NCBI RefSeq assembly: GCF_014635545.1
Contig: NZ_BMDA01000003.1
Span: forward strand, 310,001-374,000
Reading direction: 5' to 3'
DNA: 64,000 bases
From: Acinetobacter courvalinii
Lineage (GTDB): Bacteria; Pseudomonadota; Gammaproteobacteria; Pseudomonadales; Moraxellaceae
Under the pieces are notes generated by a model. The model searched no databases, had not been told where the DNA came from, and worked only from the letters and a program-made list of their open reading frames with translations. A program made the position numbers and the translations under genes. This document shows, one piece after another, positions 45,589 through 57,786 of the stretch. Numbering within the stretch: position 1 is the first letter of the stretch; each line of letters starts with the position of its first letter.

Positions 45589-48429
45589 ATGCAAGAAGTT
45601 GCTGACGCATTGCGTCTTGACACTGAACTTTCCGCTGATAGTGCAGCGTATATTGAAGAGCTATACGAACAGTACCTAACTTCTCCAACCTCAGTGTCAG
45701 AGGATTGGCGTGAATATTTCGATAAATACCCTAAAGGTGATCAACCACACGGCAGTGTGCGCGAGCAATTCCTCCTTCTGGGCCGTAATGCAAGCCGAGT
45801 TCAACCTGTTGTTCAAAGCACTGTAAGTACAGAACATGAGCGTCGTCAAATTGGTGTATTACAACTCATCGCTGCTTACCGTAACCGTGGTCATCAAAAA
45901 GCTAAACTCGATCCATTAGGTCTTGCGAAACGCGAAGACGTTCCTGACCTCGATTTATCTGCTCACGGTTTAACCAAATCTGATCTTGATACTGTATTTA
46001 ATACAGGCAACCTCGCCATTGGAAAAGCAGAAGCAACCTTGTCTGAAATGGTTGAAGCCATGGAAGCAACGTACTGCGGTTCAATTGGTGCAGAATATAT
46101 GCATATCGTTGACACTAAAGAAAAGCGTTGGATTCAACAGCGTCTGGAAAGTGTTCGCGGCAAATTCAACTATACCAATGATCAGAAAAAAGGTTTCCTA
46201 GAGCGTTTAACTGCTGCTGAAGGCCTGGAAAAGTATCTCGGTAATAAATTCGTTGGTGCAAAACGTTTTGGTGTGGAAGGCGGTGAGTCTTTTATTCCAA
46301 TGATGAACGAAATCATTCAACGTGCAGGTAGCGTCGGTTGTAAAGAAGTTGTGATTGGTATGCCACACCGTGGTCGTCTCAACCTGCTTGTCAACATCAT
46401 GGGTAAAAACCCGGCTGATCTTTTCGGTGAGTTCGAAGGCAAGAGCCTGCATAAAAAAGGTTCAGGTGATGTGAAGTATCACCAAGGCTTCTCTTCAAAC
46501 GTCATGACACCAGGCGGCGAAGTTCACTTGGCATTGGCGTTTAACCCATCGCACTTGGAAATCGTTGGTCCAGTGGTTGAAGGTTCTGTTCGTGCGCGTC
46601 AAGTACGTCGTAAAGACATTGGCGGTGATGACGTTCTTCCTGTTATCGTTCATGGTGATGCTGCGTTTGCAGGTCAAGGTGTGAATCAGGAAACTTTCCA
46701 GATGTCACAAACCCGTGGTTACACAGTGGGCGGTACAGTCCATATCGTGATCAATAACCAAGTGGGCTTCACGACTTCTGATCCACGTGATACACGTTCT
46801 ACCGAATACTGTACTGACGTTGCAAAAATGATTCAGTCACCGATTTTCCATGTAAACGGTGATGATCCTGAAGCGGTTATTTTTGCCACTCAAATTGCAC
46901 ATGACTTCCGTCATGAATTCCGTAAAGATGTCATTCTGGACTTGTTCTGCTACCGCCGTCGCGGTCACAACGAGGCGGATGAGCCATCTGCAACACAACC
47001 ATTGATGTATCAAGTCATCAGCAAGAAAGCAACGACTCGTACTTTGTATGCTGATCAGCTGGTTCAGGAAAAAATTCTTGACCGTGCAAGTGCTGATGCC
47101 ATGGTTGAAGGCTACCGTTCTGACCTGGAAGCGGGTAATCACGTTGCCAATGCATTGGTTCGTGAGCCGAACAAAAAAATGTTTGTAGATTGGACGCCAT
47201 ACTTGGGCCATGAATATACAGACATCTGGGATACAACATTCAGCATCGACCGTTTGAAAGAGCTTGGTCAGAAGATGAATACATTGCCGGAAGGTTTTGT
47301 ATTACAGCGTCAAGTTCAAAAAGTCATCGATGACCGTGCGAAAATGCAAACAGGTGAAATGCCACTGAACTGGGGTGCTGCTGAAACCTTAGCTTATGCA
47401 ACTTTGCTTGATGATGGCTTCCTGGTACGTATCACCGGTGAAGACGTAGGTCGTGGTACATTCTCGCACCGTCATGCGAAATTGCACAACCAGGTAGATG
47501 GTTCAGTTTATATTCCGCTTTGCCATATCAAAGAGAATCAGCCACGTACTGCGGTTTATGACTCTTTATTGTCTGAAGAAGCTGTACTGGCATTTGAATA
47601 CGGTTACTCAACCACTTTGCCGAAAAGCTTGATCGTTTGGGAAGCGCAGTTCGGTGACTTCGCAAACTGTGCGCAAGTTGTAATTGACCAGTTTATCGCT
47701 TCGGGTGAAACCAAGTGGGAGCGTGTTTGTGGTCTTACCATGTTGTTGCCACACGGTTATGAAGGTCAAGGTCCAGAGCATTCATCTGCACGTTTAGAGC
47801 GTTTCTTGCAGCTTTGTGCTGAAGACAACATGCAAGTGATGACCCCAACGACTCCTGCGCAAATTTTCCATGCGTTACGTCGTCAGGCAGTTCGTCCGAT
47901 TCGTAAGCCAATGATTGTAATGTCACCAAAATCATTACTACGTCATAAACTTGCGACTTCAACACTTGATGAATTGGCAAACGGTTCATTCCAAACCGTG
48001 ATCGATGAAATTGATCAAATCAATAAAGCAGACGTAACTCGCTTAGTGCTTTGTGGTGGTAAGGTTTATTACGACTTGCTTGAAAAACGTCGTGAACTTG
48101 GTCTTAACCATGTTGCGATCGTTCGTATCGAACAATTGTATCCATACCCAGAACAACGCTTGGCTGAAGTTATGGCTGAGTATCCAAACATTCAAGAACT
48201 TGTTTGGGCACAAGAAGAGCCGAAGAACCAAGGCGCTTGGTTATTCATCGTTCCTCGCTTGTATGAAGACGTTCTTAAATCTGGTAAACAAATCCGTATT
48301 AGCTATGCTGGTCGTGAAGCATCTGCCGCACCTGCTTGTGGCTCGCCATACTTGCATGCAAAACAACAAGCTCAGCTCATCAATGACGCACTTGCTATTG
48401 AAGTTGAACAATCAGGAGATTCTAAATAA
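45589..48429 (+). CDS. sucA: 2-Oxoglutarate dehydrogenase E1 component
   Basis: 946 residues from the ATG at 45589 ([10 protein letters not shown]); an in-frame ATG at 45577 would add four residues. It decarboxylates 2-oxoglutarate with thiamine diphosphate and passes the succinyl group to SucB. The N-terminal segment [20 protein letters not shown] and the E2-interacting tail are typical. [11 protein letters not shown] near residue 262 and [14 protein letters not shown] near 360 belong to the cofactor-binding region, and [20 protein letters not shown] lies in the transketolase C-part. Its stop overlaps the sucB start by one base. Confidence 0.97.
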   Translation: MQEVADALRLDTELSADSAAYIEELYEQYLTSPTSVSEDWREYFDKYPKGDQPHGSVREQFLLLGRNASRVQPVVQSTVSTEHERRQIGVLQLIAAYRNRGHQKAKLDPLGLAKREDVPDLDLSAHGLTKSDLDTVFNTGNLAIGKAEATLSEMVEAMEATYCGSIGAEYMHIVDTKEKRWIQQRLESVRGKFNYTNDQKKGFLERLTAAEGLEKYLGNKFVGAKRFGVEGGESFIPMMNEIIQRAGSVGCKEVVIGMPHRGRLNLLVNIMGKNPADLFGEFEGKSLHKKGSGDVKYHQGFSSNVMTPGGEVHLALAFNPSHLEIVGPVVEGSVRARQVRRKDIGGDDVLPVIVHGDAAFAGQGVNQETFQMSQTRGYTVGGTVHIVINNQVGFTTSDPRDTRSTEYCTDVAKMIQSPIFHVNGDDPEAVIFATQIAHDFRHEFRKDVILDLFCYRRRGHNEADEPSATQPLMYQVISKKATTRTLYADQLVQEKILDRASADAMVEGYRSDLEAGNHVANALVREPNKKMFVDWTPYLGHEYTDIWDTTFSIDRLKELGQKMNTLPEGFVLQRQVQKVIDDRAKMQTGEMPLNWGAAETLAYATLLDDGFLVRITGEDVGRGTFSHRHAKLHNQVDGSVYIPLCHIKENQPRTAVYDSLLSEEAVLAFEYGYSTTLPKSLIVWEAQFGDFANCAQVVIDQFIASGETKWERVCGLTMLLPHGYEGQGPEHSSARLERFLQLCAEDNMQVMTPTTPAQIFHALRRQAVRPIRKPMIVMSPKSLLRHKLATSTLDELANGSFQTVIDEIDQINKADVTRLVLCGGKVYYDLLEKRRELGLNHVAIVRIEQLYPYPEQRLAEVMAEYPNIQELVWAQEEPKNQGAWLFIVPRLYEDVLKSGKQIRISYAGREASAAPACGSPYLHAKQQAQLINDALAIEVEQSGDSK

Positions 48430-49619
48430 TGGCAACCGAAATTAAAGCACCGGTATTTCCAGAGTCAGTTGCTGACGGTACGATCGCAACTTGGCACAAG
48501 AAAGTAGGTGAACCTGTATCACGTGATGAAGTGATCTGTGACATTGAAACCGATAAAGTTGTTTTAGAAGTGGTTGCTCCAGCTGATGGTAGCCTTGTTG
48601 CAATCATCAAAGATGAAGGCGATACCGTTCTTTCTGACGAAGTGATTGCTCAATTCGAAGCTGGTGCTGTTTCTGCGGCTGCTCCTGAAGCTGCTGCACC
48701 AGCAGAAGCGGCGCCTGCTGCATCTGCACCTGCGGCTGCTGCATCAACTCAACCGGTTGATCAAAACCAGGCACCTGCAGTGCGTAAAGCATTGTCTGAA
48801 ACTGGTATCAATGCTGCTGACGTTCAAGGTACAGGCCGTGGTGGTCGCATCACTAAAGAAGATGTTGCGAACCATAAGCCAGCTGCAGCAGTTCAACCAT
48901 TAAGCGTTGCTGTAGGCGAGCGTATCGAGAAACGTGTTCCAATGACACGTTTACGTAAGCGTGTTGCTGAGCGTTTATTGGCGGCTACACAACAAACTGC
49001 AATGTTAACTACGTTCAACGAAGTGAACATGAAGCCAATCATGGAAATGCGTAAGCAATATAAAGATGCTTTCGAAAAACGTCATGGTGCTCGTTTAGGC
49101 TTTATGTCTTTCTTCGTTAAAGCGGCAACTGAAGCATTAAAACGCTACCCAGCTGTAAACGCATCTATTGATGGCGACGATATCGTTTATCACGGTTTCT
49201 ATGACATCGGTGTAGCCGTTTCTTCTGACCGTGGTCTGGTTGTTCCTGTACTTCGTGATACTGACCGTATGAACTATGCAGAAGTTGAAAACGGTATCCG
49301 TGACTATGCATTTAAAGCACGTGACGGTAAGTTAGGCATCGAAGACATGACTGGTGGTACGTTCACAATCACCAACGGTGGTACTTTCGGTTCATTGCTT
49401 TCAACACCTATTTTAAACCAGCCACAAACTGCAATCTTGGGTATGCATAAAATCCAAGAGCGTCCTATGGCGGTGAATGGTCAAGTTGAAATCTTGCCAA
49501 TGATGTATTTAGCGCTTTCTTATGACCACCGTTTAATCGATGGTAAAGAAGCGGTAGGTTTCTTGGTAACAATCAAAGAATTGTTAGAAGAGCCAGCTAA
49601 ACTCATTCTTGACCTATAA
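48429..49619 (+). CDS. sucB: Dihydrolipoyl succinyltransferase (E2 of 2-oxoglutarate dehydrogenase)
   Basis: 396 residues. The lipoyl domain (1-77) has its lipoylated Lys in [12 protein letters not shown] near residue 43. An Ala/Pro-rich linker follows, then the E1/E3-binding domain ([29 protein letters not shown], 116-145, quoted in part) and the catalytic domain. The active-site His is in [15 protein letters not shown] near 367. It forms the core of the complex and needs LipB-dependent lipoylation. lpdA follows after 131 bases with strong stem-loops between. Confidence 0.97.
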   Translation: MATEIKAPVFPESVADGTIATWHKKVGEPVSRDEVICDIETDKVVLEVVAPADGSLVAIIKDEGDTVLSDEVIAQFEAGAVSAAAPEAAAPAEAAPAASAPAAAASTQPVDQNQAPAVRKALSETGINAADVQGTGRGGRITKEDVANHKPAAAVQPLSVAVGERIEKRVPMTRLRKRVAERLLAATQQTAMLTTFNEVNMKPIMEMRKQYKDAFEKRHGARLGFMSFFVKAATEALKRYPAVNASIDGDDIVYHGFYDIGVAVSSDRGLVVPVLRDTDRMNYAEVENGIRDYAFKARDGKLGIEDMTGGTFTITNGGTFGSLLSTPILNQPQTAILGMHKIQERPMAVNGQVEILPMMYLALSYDHRLIDGKEAVGFLVTIKELLEEPAKLILDL

Positions 49620-49641
49620 TTTTTTATTTAAAAATCCCCCG

Positions 49642-51184
<1,543 letters not shown>

Positions 51185-51188
51185 AACA

Positions 51189-51214
51189 TAAAGTGTGGTT
51201 CGCCACACTTTTTT
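51189..51214 (+). terminator. UUCG-looped terminator between lpdA and sucC
   Basis: AAGTGTGG / CCACACTT with a TTCG tetraloop, then TTTT. It is strong enough to reduce read-through to sucC. Confidence 0.75.
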
Positions 51215-51222
51215 GAATGATG

Positions 51223-51247
51223 ATGATTGTCTGCTTCAGGCAATCAT
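51223..51247 (+). promoter_or_regulatory. Second stem-loop between lpdA and sucC
   Basis: ATGATTGTCTG / CAGGCAATCAT (one G-U pair) forms an 11-bp stem with a 3-base loop, only 8 bases after the terminator. It has no T run. Confidence 0.55.
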
Positions 51248-51319
51248 TTATTCAATATGTAGCAGCCTGATTTTAAGAAGATCTGGCTGTATCACACAAA
51301 CAACATAGTAGGTAACTAA

Positions 51320-52486
51320 ATGAACTTACATGAGTATCAAGCTAAAGCATTATTGAAAGAATATGGCATGCCAGTACAAGAAGGTATCTTGGCAACAAAT
51401 GCAGACGAAGCAGTTGCTGCATTTGAACAGCTTGGTGGTAAATTCGCGGTAATGAAAGCGCAAGTTCATGCTGGTGGTCGTGGTAAGGCTGGCGGCGTTA
51501 AAGTTGCAAAATCTAAAGAAGATGTTATCGAATTTGCTAACAACATCATTGGTACTCGTCTTGTAACGTATCAAACTGATGCAAATGGTCAACCAGTAAA
51601 CAGCATTATCGTTGCTGAAGACGTTTACCCAGTTGAGCGTGAGCTTTACTTGGGCGCGGTTGTAGACCGTTCTAGCCGTCGTATTACTTTCATGGCTTCT
51701 ACCGAAGGTGGTGTAGAAATCGAGAAAGTTGCGGAAGAAACGCCTGAAAAAATTATCAAAGTTGAAGTTGATCCTTTAGTTGGCTTACAACCATTCCAAG
51801 CACGTGAAGTTGCGTTTGCTTTAGGTTTGAAAGACAAGCAAGTGAGCCAATTTGTAAAAATTATGGGCGCTGCTTACCAAGCATTTGTAGAAAATGACTT
51901 TGCATTATTTGAAATTAACCCACTTTCAGTTCGTGAAAATGGCGATATTTTATGTGTAGATGCGAAAGTTGGTATCGACTCTAACGCGCTTTACCGTTTA
52001 CCTAAAGTTGCTGCTTTACGTGACAAAACTCAAGAAAACGAGCGTGAATTAAAAGCATCTGAATTTGATCTTAACTATGTTGCTTTAGAAGGTAACATCG
52101 GTTGTATGGTGAATGGTGCTGGTCTTGCAATGGCAACAATGGACATCATTAAACTTTATGGTGGTCAGCCTGCAAACTTCCTTGACGTTGGTGGCGGTGC
52201 AACCAAAGAGCGCGTAATCGAAGCGTTCAAAATCATCCTTGCTGATACGTCTGTACAAGGTGTTTTAATCAACATCTTCGGTGGTATCGTACGTTGTGAC
52301 ATGATTGCTGAAGCAATTATTGCAGCGGTTCAAGAAGTAAACGTAACTGTTCCAGTTGTTGTTCGTTTAGAAGGTAACAACGCTGAGTTAGGTGCTAAAT
52401 TACTTGATGAATCTGGTTTGAAATTAATTTCTGCGAACGGTTTATCTGATGCCGCAGAAAAAGTTGTAGCTGCAGTTAAAGCGTAA
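51320..52486 (+). CDS. sucC: Succinate-CoA ligase, beta subunit
   Basis: 388 residues. With SucD it converts succinyl-CoA to succinate while making ATP or GTP. The ATP-grasp domain opens with [19 protein letters not shown] and has [18 protein letters not shown] near 46. The C-terminal domain has [16 protein letters not shown] near 290 and [11 protein letters not shown] near 316. Length matches E. coli SucC exactly (388). sucD follows after 12 bases. Confidence 0.98.
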   Translation: MNLHEYQAKALLKEYGMPVQEGILATNADEAVAAFEQLGGKFAVMKAQVHAGGRGKAGGVKVAKSKEDVIEFANNIIGTRLVTYQTDANGQPVNSIIVAEDVYPVERELYLGAVVDRSSRRITFMASTEGGVEIEKVAEETPEKIIKVEVDPLVGLQPFQAREVAFALGLKDKQVSQFVKIMGAAYQAFVENDFALFEINPLSVRENGDILCVDAKVGIDSNALYRLPKVAALRDKTQENERELKASEFDLNYVALEGNIGCMVNGAGLAMATMDIIKLYGGQPANFLDVGGGATKERVIEAFKIILADTSVQGVLINIFGGIVRCDMIAEAIIAAVQEVNVTVPVVVRLEGNNAELGAKLLDESGLKLISANGLSDAAEKVVAAVKA

Positions 52487-52498
52487 GGAGTATCAATC

Positions 52499-53389
52499 AT
52501 GAGCGTATTAATTAATAAAGACACTAAAGTATTGGTACAAGGTTTTACTGGTAAAAACGGTACTTTCCACTCTGCACAAGCTTTAGACTACGGTACAAAA
52601 GTTGTTGGTGGTGTTACTCCAGGTAAGGGTGGTACAACTCACCTTGACCTACCAGTATTCAACACAATGAAAGAAGCGGTACGTGAAACAAATGCAGATG
52701 CATCTGTAATCTATGTACCAGCTCCATTCGTTTTAGACTCAATCGTTGAAGCGGTTGATTCAGGTGTTGGCCTGATCGTTGTGATCACTGAAGGTGTTCC
52801 AACAATCGACATGCTTAAAGCAAAACGCTACTTAGAAACTAACGGTAACGGTACGCGTTTAGTTGGTCCTAACTGCCCAGGCGTGATCACTCCAGGCGAA
52901 TGTAAGATCGGTATTATGCCTGGTCACATTCACCAACCAGGTCGTATTGGTATCATCTCACGTTCAGGTACATTGACTTATGAAGCTGTTGCTCAAACAA
53001 CTAAGCTTGGTTTAGGTCAGTCTACTTGTATCGGTATTGGTGGTGACCCAATCCCAGGTATGAACCAGATCGAAGCGCTTCAATTGTTCCAAGACGATCC
53101 AGATACTGATGCAATCATCATGATCGGTGAGATCGGTGGTACAGCGGAAGAAGAAGCTGCTGAATTCATCAAATCTAACGTGACTAAGCCTGTAGTCGGT
53201 TACATCGCTGGTGTAACTGCGCCTAAAGGTAAACGTATGGGTCACGCTGGTGCGATCATTTCTGGTGGTCAAGGTACTGCTGAAGAGAAATTCGCTGCAT
53301 TTGAACGCGCGGGAATGGCTTACACGCGTAGCCCAGCTGAGCTTGGTTCAACGATGTTGCAAGTTTTAAAAGAGAAAGGTTTAGCGTAA
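52499..53389 (+). CDS. sucD: Succinate-CoA ligase, alpha subunit
   Basis: 296 residues. It carries the phosphorylated His, here in [17 protein letters not shown] near residue 246, and binds CoA in a Rossmann domain ([20 protein letters not shown], 20 residues, near 9). [13 protein letters not shown] near 164 is a further signature. Last gene of the TCA cluster, followed by a strong terminator. Confidence 0.98.
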   Translation: MSVLINKDTKVLVQGFTGKNGTFHSAQALDYGTKVVGGVTPGKGGTTHLDLPVFNTMKEAVRETNADASVIYVPAPFVLDSIVEAVDSGVGLIVVITEGVPTIDMLKAKRYLETNGNGTRLVGPNCPGVITPGECKIGIMPGHIHQPGRIGIISRSGTLTYEAVAQTTKLGLGQSTCIGIGGDPIPGMNQIEALQLFQDDPDTDAIIMIGEIGGTAEEEAAEFIKSNVTKPVVGYIAGVTAPKGKRMGHAGAIISGGQGTAEEKFAAFERAGMAYTRSPAELGSTMLQVLKEKGLA

Positions 53390-53409
53390 TACGTTAGATT
53401 TTAATCTTT

Positions 53410-53441
53410 AAAAAACCCCAATGGCGACATTGGGGTTTTTT
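53410..53441 (+). terminator. Terminator of the suc cluster
   Basis: AAAAAACCCCAATG / CATTGGGGTTTTTT forms a perfect 14-bp stem with a GCGA (GNRA) loop. Confidence 0.92.
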
Positions 53442-53876
53442 ATTGCCTGAAAATCGGGGTGGGTTCTATAAATATAAGTGGGTTTGACCATAAAAACTGA
53501 TCCTCAATAAAAATTAAAATTTAGCATTGCAGCCGGAATATACACCTAAAACATTAAACGACTGTCTATTTTTTATACATTTTCAAAATTTAGATGAGTT
53601 GTTTAAATTTCAATAACTTGTACCAAAGTGACAAAAATATTCACCTTCTGACCAAAAAGGAAAAGTATAAAAAAGAGTCATTTTAATCTCTGGTATTTTT
53701 AAGTTTATGTTTTAAATCATGAAAAATACAAAACTCGTATTATTGTGTATTAACATGTGAAAGTGTGACTTGGTTTGCAAATTTTTATTGAAAATGTTGT
53801 TTTTGTGTATATTATTGTTTCTGAATTGCATAGCTTTTTTACAAAGATTTTAAACAATTTGGGGTGAAGCTAAGTA
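53442..53876. other. AT-rich region upstream of the fimbrial operon
   Basis: 435 bases, lower in GC than the suc genes before it. It holds the predicted fimbrial promoter at 53788-53815. No invertible element or IS remnant with inverted repeats was seen. Confidence 0.5.
53788..53815 (+). promoter_or_regulatory. Predicted promoter of the fimbrial operon
   Basis: TTGAAA (53788-53793) and TATTAT (53810-53815) are separated by 16 bases; the leader to 53877 is about 55 bases. Confidence 0.55.
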
Positions 53877-54458
53877 ATGAAAAATCAATCAAATTTTTAT
53901 GGATACTCTCAAATGAAAAAATTAAGTTTAGGGCTTGCTCTCCTGGCTGTATGCGCAACATCTACGACTTTTGCTGCAACTGGCGTGATCACTTTTACTG
54001 GTCAGCTTGTTGCTGGAACTTGTAGTGCTAACGTTGCTGGAAGTGGCAATGCATCTGCATCTGTAACTTTACCAACTGTGAATACCGCTGCTTTGGGCGC
54101 TGCAAATGCAACGGCGGGTACCACTGCATTTAAAATCAACTTATCGGGTGCTGGTTGTACAGCAAGCAGCTTAAATGCAACGCCTTACTTCGAATCAGAA
54201 GTTGCTAAAGTCAATGCAGCAGGTCGTTTAATTAATACAGCTACAAGCGGGGCAACACTGGTAGATATCCAGTTGTTGACGAATAACCAGACTGTTATTG
54301 ATGTAAATGCGCCAGCACCAGCTCAGTCAAGCAGTGTAGGTGTTTCTGCTGGTACAAATAGCAATGACTTCAATTACTTTGCCCGTTATTTCGCAACAGG
54401 TGCGACAACTGCTGGTGCAGTAACGTCATCAGTAAGCTACAGCATTATTTATAAATAA
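53877..54458 (+). CDS. Major fimbrial subunit, type 1 (FimA-like)
   Basis: 193 residues. Translation could start at 53877, after GGGGTGA, or at the ATG at 53913 (MKKLSLGLALLAVC); both leave an intact signal peptide ending in TTFAA. The mature part has the FimA pattern: GVITFTGQLVAGTC near the start with the first Cys, a second Cys in LSGAGCTASS, and the terminal YFARYFATGATTAGAVTSS and final YSIIYK strand that binds the chaperone. It polymerises into the pilus shaft. First gene of the operon and the likely most abundant product. Confidence 0.88.
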   Translation: MKNQSNFYGYSQMKKLSLGLALLAVCATSTTFAATGVITFTGQLVAGTCSANVAGSGNASASVTLPTVNTAALGAANATAGTTAFKINLSGAGCTASSLNATPYFESEVAKVNAAGRLINTATSGATLVDIQLLTNNQTVIDVNAPAPAQSSSVGVSAGTNSNDFNYFARYFATGATTAGAVTSSVSYSIIYK

Positions 54459-54499
54459 TTGTAGTTTCATTTTGGTTGGTTCAGGGGAAATATAACAAT

Positions 54500-55228
54500 A
54501 TGCGTATCTCATCGATTGCCTTTCGCATTGCAATGCTCAGTTCAATCTCTACTGCAACATTTGCAGGAGTGACGATTACAGGGACGCGTATTATTTTTCC
54601 TTCCAACCAGAATACGGTCACTGTTCAATTGAACAATCCTGACGATCGTCCTGCATTAATTCAGGCATGGTTAGACAATGGTGACCCGCATCAGATACCA
54701 GAGGCGGATAAGATTCCATTTATCTTAACGCCTCCTTTGGCCCAAATTGCTTCAAATAAAGGTCAAATGCTTCGCTTAATTGCGAAAGATACCTCAGCTT
54801 TGCCTCAGGATAGAGAAAGCTTATATTGGTTTAATATTTTGGATATGCCTGCATCTGAGCAGGTTGAGACAGCAGAAAAAAATAAATTACAGGTGTCGAT
54901 TCGTTCACGTATTAAACTATTTTATCGTCCTGTCAATTTAAAAATCTCACAGGAAAAAGCATTTTCCAGTGTTACCTTTAAATATAATGAAACTAATAAA
55001 AGCGTGACGGTGAATAACCCATCTCCTTATTATGTAAATTTTTATAATGTCAGTTTGAATCCGGAAAAAGAGAATTTTGTTTATGCTGATCCTTTAATGA
55101 TTGCACCTTATTCTACGGAGAGTTTTAAACCGGAAATTCAATTTAAGCCTCAAAAAATTAGCTATTTACTGATTAATGATTATGGTGGAAATCAGGCTTA
55201 TCAAGCCGTCATAAATGGCGAAGAATAA
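54500..55228 (+). CDS. Fimbrial periplasmic chaperone (PapD/FimC family)
   Basis: 242 residues from ATG 54500, after AGGGG; the upstream TTG at 54476 is rejected. The signal peptide is followed by two Ig-like domains. The first has TRIIFPSNQNTVTVQLNN with the G1-strand-like edge, PPLAQIASNKGQMLRLI near residue 84, and DRESLYWFNILDMP near 112, all standard PapD motifs. It folds the subunits by donor-strand complementation and delivers them to the usher. Its stop codon abuts the usher start. Confidence 0.93.
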   Translation: MRISSIAFRIAMLSSISTATFAGVTITGTRIIFPSNQNTVTVQLNNPDDRPALIQAWLDNGDPHQIPEADKIPFILTPPLAQIASNKGQMLRLIAKDTSALPQDRESLYWFNILDMPASEQVETAEKNKLQVSIRSRIKLFYRPVNLKISQEKAFSSVTFKYNETNKSVTVNNPSPYYVNFYNVSLNPEKENFVYADPLMIAPYSTESFKPEIQFKPQKISYLLINDYGGNQAYQAVINGEE

Positions 55229-57784
55229 ATGAAATATGCATTAAGATATAGCATTATTATTTTATGCATGCAGGGTACTTACGCAGCAGAAAATGAAAAT
55301 ATAAATCATAAATTACAAGCGAGAGATGGATCAAATAATCGAATTTATACCTTTGATGCACGTGCATTGTTTGGCGGACGCAATCAGGATATTGATCTAA
55401 CTTCATTCCGCCAGACCAATGGCGTTGCTGCGGGTGTGTACTCACTCAATACCAGTATTAATCATCATCGCTCATTGGGTCAGCTTACGCTTAAATTCGA
55501 TCATTTGAATGCAGAGCTGACGGCGGTGCTATGTATTGATGAACAATTGTTGAAACGACTGGATTTACGTCCAGAAGTCTTGGAAAAACTACCTAAAAAA
55601 CCATGTCTCACAATTAAAGAGCTCAATCCAGATGCCTACTATGATCTGGATATGTCGGCATTAAGTCTGGATATTTCTTTACCTTTAGCAATTATTAATC
55701 AACGGCCAGAAGGATATATTGCACCTGAACGATTTGATCAGGGGGTTACTGCTGCTTATATCGGTTACGATTTTAATCGTTACACCAGTAAATTGAACCA
55801 GCAAGAACAAGTTAGCAGCAATTATCTGAATTTAACCGGTGGATTCAATTTCAGTCGTTTTAACTTTCGTCATGCGGGAAGTTTTGACTCAGATGGAACG
55901 CAACTCGGCGGTTATCAATCTTATCTGAATGTATTGTCTACAGATATTCCTGCGCTGAAAGCACGGCTGGAAATGGGTGACTTTAATACCCAGACTTATG
56001 CGATTGATTCGGCGCAAATACGAGGCTTACAGCTTGCTTCCGATATTAGTATGCTTCCGATGTCGCAACGCAGCTATGCACCTTTGATTCGTGGTTTGGC
56101 CAACACCAATGCTTTGGTTTCTGTGTTTCAGAATGGCCGAAAAATTTACGAACGTACCGTACCTGCTGGTGAGTTTGAGTTTAATGATCTCACAGCGGTC
56201 AATAACAATGGTGATTTAACTGTTCAGGTCACTGAAAATGGTGGGGAAAAACATAGCTTTATTGTGCCGATGCAAGGGAATATGAACCTTGTTCGAATGG
56301 GGCAGTTAAATTACAACATTGCTTCTGGGCAATACAAAATTAACAATAAAACATCAGATGATTATATTGGTCAGCTCAGTGCGGAATATGGCTTGAGCAA
56401 CTATTCCAGCTTATATCTTGGCAGCAATCTCAGTCATGTTTTTCAGAGTTATTTATTCGGTTTTGGACAAAATACAAGGCTGGGTGGACTAAGATTTGAT
56501 GCGGAAAAATCAAATGCAACCTTAGCAAAAAATGACTATGCGGGTTGGCGGTATAAAGCTGCTTATCAATATAGCTATAGTCCGCTTAATACTTTTTTGA
56601 ACGTTTCAGCACAATATCAAGATCGTGAATATATGACATTAAGTAATACTATGTCTTTACGAAACTTTAATGATTTGAATCAAGCTGAAATCGATAGTCT
56701 TTTCCTCACCTATTTATTAAAACAGCAATTTAATATTTCGCTTTATCAAAACTTTAAAGAGGGTTTTGGCTCTGTTTATTTAAATGCAACTCAAAATAAA
56801 TACTGGAATACAGATAAAGACTATGTGCAGTATAGTATTAACTATAGTAATCGCTGGAATAGATTGAGCTATTCTATCGGTTATAGTCAAAATAATAATC
56901 AGTTAAATGATGCTGGAAAAGAAAATAAGGTTTATCTGAGCTTGTCTTTACCTTTAGAGTGGCGTAAAAAGCAGGCAAATCTATATTCGAATATTCAATA
57001 TGCAGATAACGTCGGTCATCCAACCACAGCGAATGTAGGTCTCACGGGAACATTAGGGGAAAATAATCAATTCAATTATGGGGTAACCACGACTCAGAAC
57101 TGGAACAATGGAAAAAATAATTCTGCTGTTTCAGCCAATATGAATTATAGCCTGCCTCAAATACAACTGGGTGCTGTGACGGGCTGGAGTGATGATCAGA
57201 CCCAATATGGTTTCAGTGCGAAAGGTGCTATTGTCGCTCATCCTTATGGAATTACCGCAACCAATAATTTATCGGATACCTTTACCATTGTTCATGCAAA
57301 GGGTGCGCATGGTGCTGATGTTGTTAATGCATGGGGAAGTAAAATCGATTATTGGGGCAATGCGATTTATGCCAATGTTTCTCCTTATGAAGCCAATACC
57401 ATCCGCTTAGATACCAAGCATTTGCCTCTGGATGTGAATTTAAGCGCCAATCAGGCTGAAGTGATTCCACGTCGTTATAGTTCGACTTTAATCAAATTTG
57501 ACGTCGAGCAAAGCTCAAATATTTTATTAAATGTACAGGTTAAGGGTGAACATCAGCAGATCCCGATTGGTGTACAAGCGGTGAATCAGGCAGGACAAGT
57601 CGCAGGCATGTTTGGTCAGTCAAATCAGCTATTTATAGAAAAAGCACAATTATTAAAACAAGATCTATATGTGCAATGGGGAATGAATGAATCTTATGCT
57701 TGCCATATTGATGCACCAGAAAAACTGCTTCCGAAAAGTAAGCAACCGAATCGTATACAAATGATCGATGTGGAGTGTAAATAA
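55229..57784 (+). CDS. Fimbrial outer-membrane usher (FimD/PapC family)
   Basis: 851 residues. A signal peptide ends at TYAA near residue 20. The N-terminal domain (FDARALFGGRNQDIDLTSF near 43) receives chaperone-subunit complexes. The 24-strand barrel follows, with the plug around 220-310, including GRKIYERTVPAGEFEFNDL near 301 and GDLTVQVTENGGE. The C-terminal domains include a Cys in YACHIDAPEKL and a Cys near the end (VECK). It is slightly longer than FimD (878) core would be without its signal. Genes on both sides encode its substrates. Confidence 0.93.
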   Translation: MKYALRYSIIILCMQGTYAAENENINHKLQARDGSNNRIYTFDARALFGGRNQDIDLTSFRQTNGVAAGVYSLNTSINHHRSLGQLTLKFDHLNAELTAVLCIDEQLLKRLDLRPEVLEKLPKKPCLTIKELNPDAYYDLDMSALSLDISLPLAIINQRPEGYIAPERFDQGVTAAYIGYDFNRYTSKLNQQEQVSSNYLNLTGGFNFSRFNFRHAGSFDSDGTQLGGYQSYLNVLSTDIPALKARLEMGDFNTQTYAIDSAQIRGLQLASDISMLPMSQRSYAPLIRGLANTNALVSVFQNGRKIYERTVPAGEFEFNDLTAVNNNGDLTVQVTENGGEKHSFIVPMQGNMNLVRMGQLNYNIASGQYKINNKTSDDYIGQLSAEYGLSNYSSLYLGSNLSHVFQSYLFGFGQNTRLGGLRFDAEKSNATLAKNDYAGWRYKAAYQYSYSPLNTFLNVSAQYQDREYMTLSNTMSLRNFNDLNQAEIDSLFLTYLLKQQFNISLYQNFKEGFGSVYLNATQNKYWNTDKDYVQYSINYSNRWNRLSYSIGYSQNNNQLNDAGKENKVYLSLSLPLEWRKKQANLYSNIQYADNVGHPTTANVGLTGTLGENNQFNYGVTTTQNWNNGKNNSAVSANMNYSLPQIQLGAVTGWSDDQTQYGFSAKGAIVAHPYGITATNNLSDTFTIVHAKGAHGADVVNAWGSKIDYWGNAIYANVSPYEANTIRLDTKHLPLDVNLSANQAEVIPRRYSSTLIKFDVEQSSNILLNVQVKGEHQQIPIGVQAVNQAGQVAGMFGQSNQLFIEKAQLLKQDLYVQWGMNESYACHIDAPEKLLPKSKQPNRIQMIDVECK

Positions 57785-57786
57785 TC

